DNA of 40,366 nt from an uncultured Lachnospiraceae bacterium (GCA_902761225.1 CACWJQ010000047.1:1-40366); one strand, 5' to 3'. Positions 25,696-34,972 are shown, numbered from the stretch's first letter. Made by a program: numbers and translations. Notes: generated by a model from the letters alone, not told the origin.

Positions 25696-25724
25696 TTGAC
25701 TTTGGTGCAAAAGGGTCATAAGAT
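25696..25724 (+). promoter_or_regulatory. htpG promoter
   Basis: TTGACT (25696-25701) and TAAGAT (25719-25724) with a 17-bp spacer lie directly downstream of the CIRCE element. The usual sigma-70 spacing suggests transcription start near 25731. Confidence 0.75.
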
Positions 25725-25781
25725 AGGTTTTGTTGAAAAAATGCAGCGCATTTGTTGCGTTTAAGGAGGCAGATATTATGA

Positions 25782-27842
25782 GTGAAAAAATTGGAAATAA
25801 TCAAGAAGTGGATGTATTCAGATCATGATATTTTCTATCGTGAACTGGTATCAAACGGGTGTGATGCCGTTACCAAGCTTAAGAAGCTTGATATGATGGG
25901 TGAATATGAACTTCCCGAAGGCTACAAGGGAAGGATCGATGTATGTCTTGATCCCAAGGAAAAGACCATAACCATTACCGATAACGGACTTGGAATGACC
26001 GCGGATGAGGTTGAGGAGTACATCACCAAGATCGCATTTTCGGGAGCTACCGATTTCATCGAGAAGTACAAGGATAAGAGCAATTCCGACCAGATAATCG
26101 GACATTTCGGACTCGGATTCTATTCCGCGTTCATGGTTGCGGATGAAGTCCATATAGATACTCTGTCGTATAAAGAGGGTGCACAGCCGGTTCACTGGGA
26201 ATGCGACGGAAGCACTTCATATCAGATCTCTGACGGCGATAAGGCTGAGGTCGGTACGAAGATCACCCTGTTCGTAAATGAGGACTGCCTTGAGTTCTGC
26301 AATGAATACAAGGCAAGAGAGGTTCTCAAAAAATACTGCGGATTCATGCCCACAGAGATCTACATGACCAAGAAGGATGATGATTCCACCGAGACCATCG
26401 ATCTTGAGGATAAGAGAGATGATGATGTTGTTGTGGAGGAGATCCATCCCACGGTAGAGAAGAAGGAAGACGGAACCGAGGAGGTAAAGGGCAAGGAGCG
26501 TCTCAAGATAAAGAAGCGTCCCGAACTTATCAACGATCCCAATCCTCTCTGGACCAGGACTCCTTCCGAGTGCAAGAAGGAGGATTACCTCGAGTTCTAC
26601 CGCAAGGTATTTCAGGACTACAAGGAGCCTCTTTTCTGGATACACATGAACATGGATTATCCTTTCAACATGAAGGGAATCCTGTATTTCCCCAAGATCA
26701 ATATGGAATATGATTCTCTTGAGGGAACCATCAAGCTTTACAATAACCAGGTGTTCATCGCCGACAATATCAAGGAGGTCATCCCCGAGTTCCTGATGCT
26801 CTTAAAGGGTGTCATCGACTGCCCGGACCTTCCTCTGAACGTTTCAAGAAGCGCACTTCAGAACGACGGATTCGTTAATAAGATCTCGGAGTATATCTCC
26901 AAGAAGGTTGCAGAGAAGCTGTCGGGAATGTGCAAGACCGAGAAGGAAGAATACGAGAAGTACTGGGATGACATAGCTCCCTTCATCAAGTTCGGATGCC
27001 TCAAGGATGACAAGTTCTGTACCAAGATGAACGATTACATCCTCTTCAAAAACATCGACGGAAAGTATCTGACACTTCCCGAGTGCCTTGAGACGAAGCC
27101 TGTGGATGATGAGACGGAAGAGGGCGAAGAGAACACTGAAAAGGCTTCTGAAGATACCGCGGAAAAGACTGCAGATGAAGCTTCAGAAACCGGATCCGAA
27201 GAAGAGAAGGAAGAAGAGAAGAAGGAAAAGACCATCTACTATGTGACCGATGAACAGCAGCAGAGCCAGTATATTGCAATGTTCAAGGCAGCCAAGATGG
27301 ATGCAGTGATCCTTACCCACAATATCGATATGCCCTTCATACAACAGCTTGAGAGCAAGAATGAGGGAATAAGCTTCAAGCGTATCGATGCAGATGTCAC
27401 AGACGCCATGAAGAGCAAGACTTCCAAGAAGGCAGAGGAGGAACTTGCAGAGCTGACCACCAAGGTTGAGGGCATCATGAAGAAAGTCCTCAAGAAGGAT
27501 AAGATCACCATTAAGGTTGAAAAGCTCAAGAACAAAAAGGTTGCATCCATGCTCACTCTTTCCGAGGAGACCCGCAGAATGCAGGATATGATGAAGATGT
27601 ACTCCGCAAGGGGAATGGATATGGGCGACTTCGGAAGCGAAGGCGAGACCCTCATCCTGAATGCGGGACATCCCCTTGTAAAGTATGTTACCGAGCATGA
27701 GGATGGTGAGAACACCAGGATGATCTGCGAACAGCTCTATGACCTTGCCAAGATCCAGCAGGCACCTCTTTCCGCAGATGATATGGCCAGGTTCATCACA
27801 AGGAGCAATGATATACTGATGCTTCTTACGGAAGAAAAATGA
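25782..27842 (+). CDS. htpG: Hsp90-family chaperone HtpG, N-terminus damaged
   Basis: The reading frame gives 686 residues from GTG 25782. ATP-binding motifs are present: RELVSNGCDAVTKLKK (E21, N25), TDNGLGM (67-72) and GHFGLGFYS. A Glu-rich insert (about residues 435-485) divides the middle part. The ribosome site AAGGAGG at 25763-25769 best fits ATG 25778, but that frame stops after 16 codons (MSEKIGNNQEV, then a stop). Lachnospiraceae HtpG proteins that I recall start with a segment ending in INSENIFPIIKKWLYSDHDIF. Here only IIKKWMYSDHDIF remains, so about 12 residues are missing and the frame is shifted. Translation could still start at GTG 25782, giving a shortened N-terminus without the first beta strand, which swaps between subunits in active Hsp90. 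A CIRCE element and a promoter lie upstream, and a terminator follows. Confidence 0.85.
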   Translation: MKKLEIIKKWMYSDHDIFYRELVSNGCDAVTKLKKLDMMGEYELPEGYKGRIDVCLDPKEKTITITDNGLGMTADEVEEYITKIAFSGATDFIEKYKDKSNSDQIIGHFGLGFYSAFMVADEVHIDTLSYKEGAQPVHWECDGSTSYQISDGDKAEVGTKITLFVNEDCLEFCNEYKAREVLKKYCGFMPTEIYMTKKDDDSTETIDLEDKRDDDVVVEEIHPTVEKKEDGTEEVKGKERLKIKKRPELINDPNPLWTRTPSECKKEDYLEFYRKVFQDYKEPLFWIHMNMDYPFNMKGILYFPKINMEYDSLEGTIKLYNNQVFIADNIKEVIPEFLMLLKGVIDCPDLPLNVSRSALQNDGFVNKISEYISKKVAEKLSGMCKTEKEEYEKYWDDIAPFIKFGCLKDDKFCTKMNDYILFKNIDGKYLTLPECLETKPVDDETEEGEENTEKASEDTAEKTADEASETGSEEEKEEEKKEKTIYYVTDEQQQSQYIAMFKAAKMDAVILTHNIDMPFIQQLESKNEGISFKRIDADVTDAMKSKTSKKAEEELAELTTKVEGIMKKVLKKDKITIKVEKLKNKKVASMLTLSEETRRMQDMMKMYSARGMDMGDFGSEGETLILNAGHPLVKYVTEHEDGENTRMICEQLYDLAKIQQAPLSADDMARFITRSNDILMLLTEEK

Positions 27843-27858
27843 TCACTGAGTTAAAAGC

Positions 27859-27905
27859 GGGTGAATGGGGGCGGTTTACCGTCCTCCGTTCACCCCTTTT
27901 TATTT
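27859..27905 (+). terminator. Rho-independent terminator after htpG
   Basis: GGGTGAA pairs with TTCACCC, and an inner GGCGGT pairs with ACCGTC, followed by CTTTTTATTT. It begins 17 bp after the htpG stop codon. Confidence 0.82.
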
Positions 27906-27931
27906 ACTAAATCCCACTCTTTTGGTATAAT
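27903..27931 (+). promoter_or_regulatory. Promoter of the four-gene DUF5717-type operon
   Basis: TTTACT (27903-27908) and a perfect TATAAT (27926-27931) are separated by 17 bp and lie about 35 bp before ATG 27966. The four genes that follow are tightly packed, so this is probably their common promoter. No CIRCE is present here. Confidence 0.75.
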
Positions 27932-27965
27932 TACAATATCTTTGTGAAGGTGGGGATACGGGTAA

Positions 27966-30900
27966 ATGCGCCGGGTTCTTTCGAGAATATTACAGGGCAA
28001 TTACACATCTGAAGATCTTACTCTTGACTTCTCCTGTTCCAGGATTGAATTGGATGTTCCGGCGGGTGAGGAATATGAGGGATCTTTTCACGTATATTCA
28101 CCCACATCTTCCGTTCCCGAGGGTAAGATAATATCATCCGACCTGAGAATGGTACTTATCAACGATACTCTTACCGGAACCGATTCGGAGATAATATTCA
28201 GACTTGAGAAGGATTACTGTTACGAGGGAGATACGGTAAAGGGAGTCTTTTCCGTGATTTCCAATATGGGCGAGTATTATATTCCCTTCACCGTTAATAT
28301 CATCAGGGCTGTTCCCGAATCATCCATAGGTCCCATCAGGAATCTGTTCCACTTCACCAATCTTGCGAGAGCAGACTGGAAGGAAGCGGTCTCGCTTTTC
28401 TATTCAAGACATTTTCGCAGTGTCATAGCTGATGCCGACACCCAGACTAAGCTTGCATATAAGGCTCTTTCCACCCAGAGAGGCAATGAGATGGGTGTGG
28501 AGGAGTTTCTTATCTATGCCGGCAAGAAGAACAGGGTAACATACAGCTTCAAAAGCGGTGAGATAGATATCAATATTCCTGCAAGAGAAAGAGGCAGCGG
28601 CCTCAAGGAAGTGGGAGTCGAGATAAGCAAGGACGGATGGGGATATACACGTCTTAATGTCAGATGCGAGGGTGAATTCCTGTTCACCGAGACCAAGTCT
28701 CTGTGCGAGAATGATTTCTCCGGCAATATCTGTACTCTCAAGCTTTTCGTAGATACTTCAGGATGCGCTCCCGGTCTTCATCCCGGCAAGATCATTCTGT
28801 TCAATTCATATACAGAGCTGGTGATCCCTGTTTCCTTAAGCGTTGGAGGCAAGTCCAAGATCGCAGGCATGCAGCGTTCAAGAAAGGCTCTTTTTGTCAG
28901 GGTTACTGACTGCTATATCCGTAATCTCCTGGGCTCGGACAGCGGAAGTGCATTTATCGCCGAGCAGAACAGACTTGTGGATCAGATGCTGACGCTGGAT
29001 GAGTGCGATATAACAGCCAAGCTCATGCAGGCTCATCTCCTTCTCATACAGGGAAGGGAGAGCGAAGCTGAATGGACCTGTGGTTATGCATCCGATCTTC
29101 TTGAGAAGAATGAGGGTGCAAGGGCCGTTAATTCAAGATCCTATGTCCTTGATGCCGCCTATCTTGATTATCTGAGGATCAAGACCGGAGACGAGAAGAC
29201 ATCGAAGAGAGCCCGCAGACATCTCGAGGAGATGACGAAGCGTTTCCGCGATGACTGGCGCGTAAGATGGCTTTATGCCAAGGTCCGCTATGAGGAAAAC
29301 AGCGATCAGGGTGCAATGTGGGATGAGATGAAGCATATCTGTGAAGAAGGATGCAACAGCCCTGTCATTTATGCTGAGGGCACCATGCTTCTTAAGGACG
29401 ATCCTTCACTTGCTTCGGAGCCTGACAGGTTTACGCTTCAGACGATCCTCTTCGGTCTCAAGAAGGAAGTGCTGGGCGAGGAACTTAAGGAGAATCTGCT
29501 CTATATCTCCGGAAGAAGCCGTACATCCATACCGCTCCTTCTCAGAAATCTTGAGCTTATGTATTCCGTAAGTCCGGATAACCGTGTCCTTGAAGAGATC
29601 TGTTCGCAGCTGATCAGAAGCTTCAGGAGGGATAAGGAATCCGCAGAGTGGTACAGGAAGGCCACACTTGAAGATATCAAACTCACCAATCTATATGAGA
29701 ACTATGTGATGAGTCTCGATGAGAACTCATTTGCCGATATCCCGATGAACGTGCTTAAGTACTTCTCGATGTCGGATACTCTCGATGCACCCCATACGGC
29801 AAGTCTGTATCACTATGTGATCAGACACAAGAAGGAATTAGGTCCTCTTCTGGATGTGTATCTTCCCAAAATGGAAAGCTTTGCCCTTGACCAGATAGGG
29901 AAGGGAATCATCACAAGACATCTTGCAGCTCTTTACTATGATGTGGTAAGTCCCGCATCACTTGACAGGAATAATGCCAGGATCTTCGCCGACATGCTCT
30001 TTTCAGTGTGGCTTAAGACAACGGATCCCAAGTATGTCAAAGCCTTCGTATACCAGAAGGGCTTCAGGCATCCCTGGGAATACAAGCTCGGTGAAGGCGG
30101 GGGCTGGGTATCCGTGTACGGAAGCGATTATGTCATCGCTCTCGAGGATACACAGGGCAACAGGTATGTAAAGAGCGGAGAATATACTCTTGAAAAGCTC
30201 ATGCTTCCCGGAAAATTCATGAAGGCGGTGTCGGATTGCGTATACGATAACGACAGGTTCAACATGAGCATTCTCTCATCCATTAAGGGTGAGGACAGGA
30301 TCGATGAGACCAATATACTGAGATATCAGAATCTTGCTGCTTCCACCGGACTCGAGAAGCATACGGCAGATGAGTACCTCCTTAAGATACTTGATTACTA
30401 CGCCGTTGCAGGCGACAGGAGTGCTCTTGTAAACGGTCTTAAGAAGATAGATCCCGTTCTTATGAGTCCCGCCAACAGATGCGAGATCATGAGGCTTATG
30501 CTTCAGACCTCTGACTATAAGCCTATCTATGAACTGATAAAGAGCTGCGGTCCCTATTTTGCGGATCCCAGATATATGCAGACCTTCCTCGACAGACAGC
30601 TCATGGATACCGAGGAGGAAGATCCCTTCCTTACAGCCTCTGCCATCTACTGCATCAGTCTCGGCAAGAAGGACGGTATCATCTTAAAATATCTGTCATT
30701 GTATTATCGCGGTCAGTGTAAGGACCTGAGAAATATATGGAAGATGTCAGCGGGATACGGCGTTGACAGAAGGGCCATCGAGGAGCGGATGCTGATACAG
30801 ATGCTGTACAGCGGAGCATTCGTTGGCGAGAGAAACGATATCTTCGAGGATTATCTTACCCAGGAACCGGACCCTGATGTGGTGAAGGCGTTCCTGCTCC

Positions 30901-31592
30901 AGTCCTGTTACGATTATTTTGTACATGAGAAACTGATATCTCCCGGTGTTTTTGCGGAGCTTGACAAGCTCGAGCAGGAAACGGGTGTGCTTCCCAAAGA
31001 GGCAGGACTTGCATATCTTAAGTACTATTCCGAAAGCCCCAGGGAAATGGATGATGCTATAAGGGAGAGAGTCATTGATCTTCTCACCGGAATGATGAAG
31101 GAAAGGATACATCTGGGAATGTTCCAGAATTTCCTGTCCACCGAATCCTTCCCTGAAGGCGAGCTGAGAACAAGGCTTCTTGAAGTGATGGATGTGATGA
31201 GTGACAGGGCTGTCATTGATTACAGAGCTACGGAAGGAAACAGCGCCGTCATCCATTATACCTTTGCAAGCGAGCAGGATGAGAATGCAGGATACAAGGA
31301 AGAACGCATGAGGGATGTGTGCGGAGGCGTATGCTTCAAGGAGTTCGTGCTGTTCTTCGGAGAATGCGTTCAGTATTACATAACCGAGGAGACCGCTACC
31401 GGTTCCGAACTCAGGACCAGCGGAGTGCTCAGGAAAAACGATGTCCTCGGATCTGAGGACGGTTCAAAATTCGGACTTATATCCGATATGATCGTGAGCA
31501 ACACTCTTCAGGATTATGATACATTTGACAAGCTGTACGACGAATACTATAAGAAGGAGTTTCTGAACAAAAAGCTGTTCAGATTGGAGTGA
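27966..31592 (+). CDS. Very large beta/helical-repeat protein, DUF5717-like
   Basis: A 1208-residue protein without a signal peptide or membrane segment. The N-terminal region, about residues 20-115, reads as an immunoglobulin-like beta domain (FSCSRIELDVPAGEEYEG). A second beta-rich region lies at about 185-295 (GGYTR-like pattern and LHPGKIILFNSYTELVIPVS). The middle, about 300-1080, is all-helical with repeated Ala/Leu/Tyr patterns of 30-40 residues, like a TPR or similar solenoid. The last 120 residues are beta-rich again (CFKEFVLFFGECVQYYITEE). From memory this fits the Lachnospiraceae family DUF5717; no activity is known. It is the first gene of a four-gene operon; the next gene starts 1 bp after its stop codon. 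ATG 27966 has GAAGGTGGGG upstream. Confidence 0.7.
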   Translation: MRRVLSRILQGNYTSEDLTLDFSCSRIELDVPAGEEYEGSFHVYSPTSSVPEGKIISSDLRMVLINDTLTGTDSEIIFRLEKDYCYEGDTVKGVFSVISNMGEYYIPFTVNIIRAVPESSIGPIRNLFHFTNLARADWKEAVSLFYSRHFRSVIADADTQTKLAYKALSTQRGNEMGVEEFLIYAGKKNRVTYSFKSGEIDINIPARERGSGLKEVGVEISKDGWGYTRLNVRCEGEFLFTETKSLCENDFSGNICTLKLFVDTSGCAPGLHPGKIILFNSYTELVIPVSLSVGGKSKIAGMQRSRKALFVRVTDCYIRNLLGSDSGSAFIAEQNRLVDQMLTLDECDITAKLMQAHLLLIQGRESEAEWTCGYASDLLEKNEGARAVNSRSYVLDAAYLDYLRIKTGDEKTSKRARRHLEEMTKRFRDDWRVRWLYAKVRYEENSDQGAMWDEMKHICEEGCNSPVIYAEGTMLLKDDPSLASEPDRFTLQTILFGLKKEVLGEELKENLLYISGRSRTSIPLLLRNLELMYSVSPDNRVLEEICSQLIRSFRRDKESAEWYRKATLEDIKLTNLYENYVMSLDENSFADIPMNVLKYFSMSDTLDAPHTASLYHYVIRHKKELGPLLDVYLPKMESFALDQIGKGIITRHLAALYYDVVSPASLDRNNARIFADMLFSVWLKTTDPKYVKAFVYQKGFRHPWEYKLGEGGGWVSVYGSDYVIALEDTQGNRYVKSGEYTLEKLMLPGKFMKAVSDCVYDNDRFNMSILSSIKGEDRIDETNILRYQNLAASTGLEKHTADEYLLKILDYYAVAGDRSALVNGLKKIDPVLMSPANRCEIMRLMLQTSDYKPIYELIKSCGPYFADPRYMQTFLDRQLMDTEEEDPFLTASAIYCISLGKKDGIILKYLSLYYRGQCKDLRNIWKMSAGYGVDRRAIEERMLIQMLYSGAFVGERNDIFEDYLTQEPDPDVVKAFLLQSCYDYFVHEKLISPGVFAELDKLEQETGVLPKEAGLAYLKYYSESPREMDDAIRERVIDLLTGMMKERIHLGMFQNFLSTESFPEGELRTRLLEVMDVMSDRAVIDYRATEGNSAVIHYTFASEQDENAGYKEERMRDVCGGVCFKEFVLFFGECVQYYITEETATGSELRTSGVLRKNDVLGSEDGSKFGLISDMIVSNTLQDYDTFDKLYDEYYKKEFLNKKLFRLE

Positions 31593-31593
31593 T

Positions 31594-32898
31594 ATGTTAA
31601 AACTTCCGGGGGGCTTTGGCGGTTCCGGAAAACGATATATTGTAGGGTTTGACCTGACCGACACTTCCTGCGGCATCAGTTACTGTTCAGACCAGGGTGA
31701 TATCCGGACCGTTTCACTGGTTGCGGGTTCGGAGGAGTATGTCATTCCCATGGCTCTTTCCAAGAGGCATGGGGCCGGACAGTGGTTCTTCGGAAAAGAT
31801 GCCTTTGCATCGGCTGAAGCCGGGGAGAGTATTCTTGTCGGCAATCTTTTCAGCAAGGCTCTGTGGGGTGAGGATACCCATATAGACGGTCTTGTGTACG
31901 GAGCAGGAAGCCTCTTTACTCTTTATCTGAAGAGAGCCTTCGGACTTTTACAGAGTGTAGGTTCTTCCGACCGGATGGAAGCGGTTATGTTCACACTTCC
32001 GGAGGTGACTGTTCCTGCAATGGAGCTTATCAGGGAATCGCTGAAGAGCCTTCATATCAAGACCGATAAGATATACTTCATGTCCCACTCGGAGAGCTTC
32101 TATCATTATGTTGCAAGCCAGGGGTATGAAAGACTGCATTCCAATCCGGTTCTCTTTACCGTTGATGACAGGAAGCTGTGCATGACCAGGCTTCCCGTGA
32201 ACAGGCATACCATTCCCCAGGTTGTACATGCAGAGACTTCATACTTCGAACTTCCCAAGGACAGAGGAACTCTTCCGGACGATCTTGACAGTATGCTGTT
32301 AAAAGCAGTGCAGGGATCGGCTGTCTTCGGACAGGATTATTCATACTACCTGGTAGGCGAAGAGTTTACAGAAGATTCACTTTCCAATTCCCTCAAGTAT
32401 ATGTGCAACAAGGGAAAGGTTTTCGGAGGAACCAACCTGTTTTCCAAGGGGGCGGTGCTGGCACTTCTCGAGAAGAATGAAGTGACAGGCGCTGCGACCA
32501 GGAACAGGAAAAACAGCGGTGAGAAGAAGCCGGAATTCATATTCCTCGGAGATGACAAGCTTACCAGCAATATAGGAATGAACCTGTTAAGTCAGGGAAC
32601 GGAAGCCTATTACGCACTTCTTGATGCGGGGACATGCTGGTTCGAAGCTGAAGCGACCGTTGAATTCTATATATCCGGCGGAAACGATGTGACACTTTCC
32701 GTATCCTCGATAACAGGGGGCGGCAAGTCGGATGTGATAATCAGTCTTGAGGGCTATGAGGGTGAGCTTACCAGAATGAAGCTGACCGCTTCGATGTCCG
32801 ATATCAAGACATTGTTTGTGGTCATAGAGGATATGGGACTCGGTGCATTCACCAAGACCAAAGCAAGTAAGTGGGAAGAGGAGATAGTGCTTCCGTAA
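31594..32898 (+). CDS. Actin/Hsp70-fold-like protein, DUF5716-like
   Basis: A 434-residue soluble protein. It begins with YIVGFDLTDTSCGISY, which has the pattern of the phosphate-1 loop of the actin/Hsp70/sugar kinase fold (GIDLGTTNS in Hsp70). A kinase-like middle part follows (MEAVMFTLPEVTVPAMELI, VLFTVDDRKLCMTRLPV and FIFLGDDKLTSNIGM). The C-terminal region AEATVEFYISGGNDV is probably a beta domain. This fits the family I know as DUF5716. Whether it binds ATP is not settled: the first motif is present, but other canonical motifs are not clearly seen. TGGAG lies just before ATG 31594. The stop overlaps the start of the TPR gene by 1 bp. Confidence 0.65.
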   Translation: MLKLPGGFGGSGKRYIVGFDLTDTSCGISYCSDQGDIRTVSLVAGSEEYVIPMALSKRHGAGQWFFGKDAFASAEAGESILVGNLFSKALWGEDTHIDGLVYGAGSLFTLYLKRAFGLLQSVGSSDRMEAVMFTLPEVTVPAMELIRESLKSLHIKTDKIYFMSHSESFYHYVASQGYERLHSNPVLFTVDDRKLCMTRLPVNRHTIPQVVHAETSYFELPKDRGTLPDDLDSMLLKAVQGSAVFGQDYSYYLVGEEFTEDSLSNSLKYMCNKGKVFGGTNLFSKGAVLALLEKNEVTGAATRNRKNSGEKKPEFIFLGDDKLTSNIGMNLLSQGTEAYYALLDAGTCWFEAEATVEFYISGGNDVTLSVSSITGGGKSDVIISLEGYEGELTRMKLTASMSDIKTLFVVIEDMGLGAFTKTKASKWEEEIVLP

Positions 32899-33758
32899 TG
32901 GGCTCAAGAATTTCACTCGGAATAGGAATATATTCGCAGGTTCCCTATGTGATACCCGGTATAGAGATACCGGTGTACTGCATAGAGGAGCTTTGTGTTG
33001 CCTTCAGGGAAAATGCCGTTCTCATCGATGACCAGATCATGAACAAGGCCTTAACGGAATGGATATACAGGGATCTGGAACTGCGGGAACTTGCTGACGG
33101 GCTGGCCGGAATAATGAACAAGAAGCCCTCACTGGGTGAGTTCTGCAGATACATAATGGAGTATACCGGACTTTTTGACAGGGGTGTCATATTTGATGTC
33201 TGCAGGAAGCTTACCATGGGAGCCGGAATGTCCACCATGGAGCGTCAGAAGAAACAGGCCGATACCCTGGCGGAAAACGGTAATTATGAGGCCGCGATCC
33301 ATGCATACCGGAACATGATCGATAAATGGAGCGAATCGGTAAATGAAGAATCGCCGGTCACCGCAAGACTTCTGGGAAGCGTATATAACAATCTGGGATG
33401 CTCATATGCTGGCATGATGAAATACAGACTTGCAGCAGCTTCCTTTAAGAAAGCCTACGGATATGACCCTACACCGGAACACCGTCACTGCTATGTTGCA
33501 TCACTCAGGCTGTCCATGACGAATACCGAATTTGTAGGCTTTGTTGCGGATAATCCGGAATACGGACCGGAGTCCATCGATATAGAGAGCGAGATAGACA
33601 GTCTGAAGAAGGAGTATGAGACCGGGGGAGAAGGCATCACCCACCAGATCATGAAGACGACAAGAGCCCAGTTCGATGGTGCGGACATATCTCTTGATAA
33701 TGAGCACATAATAGAGGGGCTTAAGGATAGGTACAGGAATCAGCTTCCGGTGAGTTAA
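32898..33758 (+). CDS. TPR-containing protein of the four-gene operon
   Basis: A 286-residue soluble protein. ATG 32898 overlaps the preceding stop (TAATG). The N-terminal part, about 1-105, has a conserved start of the type IPGIEIPVYCIEELCVAF, then LTEWIYRDLELRELAD, which I recall in many Clostridia proteins of unknown role. Residues 110-210 contain TPR-like helices (ADTLAENGNYEAAIHAYRNM, then GSVYNNLGCSYAGMMKYRLA and AAASFKKAYGYDP). TPR domains bind other proteins, and TPR co-chaperones often bind Hsp70 or Hsp90; with its neighbours this suggests an adapter role. The stop codon is followed directly by the next ATG, so expression is coupled to it. Function unknown. Confidence 0.7.
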   Translation: MGSRISLGIGIYSQVPYVIPGIEIPVYCIEELCVAFRENAVLIDDQIMNKALTEWIYRDLELRELADGLAGIMNKKPSLGEFCRYIMEYTGLFDRGVIFDVCRKLTMGAGMSTMERQKKQADTLAENGNYEAAIHAYRNMIDKWSESVNEESPVTARLLGSVYNNLGCSYAGMMKYRLAAASFKKAYGYDPTPEHRHCYVASLRLSMTNTEFVGFVADNPEYGPESIDIESEIDSLKKEYETGGEGITHQIMKTTRAQFDGADISLDNEHIIEGLKDRYRNQLPVS

Positions 33759-34937
33759 ATGGGATTTTTCTCAAAACTGTTAAAAAAAGCATCATGGAAA
33801 AAGACGGTCTTCAATGAATCCGAGAACGAGGATATCATCTATGACAGGGAAGGCATAGACTTTCATGACCAGACTCAGAGAACAAGGTATATCGCCGAGT
33901 GTCTCGAGCAGATGGCTGAGGGTTCCCGTGAGATGGATCTTCTCAAATCCGAGTACGACATGGTGACTTCGTATCTGAAGGATATGGAGGAGATAGAGGC
34001 TCTTCCCGGTGCCCAGAGATCCGAGGTAAACGCCATAGCACGAAAGCTCATGTCCTATGAAGAGGATATAGAGAAGTTCCGGAGCAGAAAATCTCCTCTT
34101 ACCGATGAACAGTTTGCATCTCTCAGAAGGAGGGAGAAGGATATCCCCGGCGGCCTTGCCACAATCAAGGAAAATGAGCGGATGGCAGTCCTTATCCGGA
34201 AGGATCTCAAAAGGCTTGACGGCGAGAGAAAGGCTCTTGCCTTCAGAAGAAATGAGCTCCATGAGACCATGGACAATATGCGCGGCATGGCGATCATATT
34301 TACCACTGCAGCCGCGCTTCTTCTTTTGATCCTTGTCATAATGCAGTTTGCTCTTGGCATGAACGTCTATATCGGGTATTTTCTGTGCATCGCCTGTGCC
34401 GCCATAGCCCTTACAGTGGTATGCGTAAGATTCATCGATGCGAATCATGAACTTGCCAAGACATCCGGAAGCATGGGAAAGCTCATCCAGCTTCAGAATA
34501 CTGTCAAGATCAGATATGTGAATAACCGCAATCTGCTTTCATATCTGTACATCAAGTATGAATGTAAGAACGGAAAGGAACTGGAAGAGCTGTGGAGCAT
34601 GTATTCACGCGAGGCTGAAGAGAGAAGACAGTTCAGCGAGAATTCCATAGGAGCGGTCGAAGCCAGGGAAGACCTCATAAGGCTTCTTGCCAGGTATCAC
34701 ATAGCAAAGCCTGCCAGATGGGTGGATCAGATCCCTGCCCTGCTTGACAAGAGGGAGATGGTGGAACTAAGGCACGGATATATACTCAGAAGGCAGTCCC
34801 TCAGGGAACAGATAGATTATAATGACTCTCTGGCACGCTCTGCCAAGAACGAGATAACCGGTGTGGCCAAGGCGTATCCCATGTATGCTTCGGAGATACT
34901 TGAGATGACAGAGAAGTTCGAACCTGAAGGGGCATAA
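33759..34937 (+). CDS. Coiled-coil protein with two membrane segments
   Basis: A 392-residue protein, last of the four-gene operon. A long charged helical region spans about residues 40-170 (SEYDMVTSYLKDMEEIE, and similar heptad-rich stretches). It is followed by two close hydrophobic segments (about 176-197, MAIIFTTAAALLLLILVIM, and 202-224, VYIGYFLCIACAAIALTVV). A second long helical region runs to the end. The topology suggests a hairpin in the membrane with both coiled-coil ends in the cytoplasm, a good anchor for the three soluble partners. No domain was recognised with certainty. The gene begins directly after the TPR gene stop, without a good ribosome site. A promoter for purC lies directly behind it. 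Confidence 0.65.
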   Translation: MGFFSKLLKKASWKKTVFNESENEDIIYDREGIDFHDQTQRTRYIAECLEQMAEGSREMDLLKSEYDMVTSYLKDMEEIEALPGAQRSEVNAIARKLMSYEEDIEKFRSRKSPLTDEQFASLRRREKDIPGGLATIKENERMAVLIRKDLKRLDGERKALAFRRNELHETMDNMRGMAIIFTTAAALLLLILVIMQFALGMNVYIGYFLCIACAAIALTVVCVRFIDANHELAKTSGSMGKLIQLQNTVKIRYVNNRNLLSYLYIKYECKNGKELEELWSMYSREAEERRQFSENSIGAVEAREDLIRLLARYHIAKPARWVDQIPALLDKREMVELRHGYILRRQSLREQIDYNDSLARSAKNEITGVAKAYPMYASEILEMTEKFEPEGA

Positions 34938-34943
34938 GTTTAT

Positions 34944-34972
34944 TTGCAACCTTGCGCATAAAAGTGTATAGT
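34944..34972 (+). promoter_or_regulatory. purC promoter
   Basis: TTGCAA (34944-34949) and TATAGT (34967-34972) with a 17-bp spacer lie 50 bp before the purC start. No purine riboswitch or PurR box was recognised in the short leader. Confidence 0.7.
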
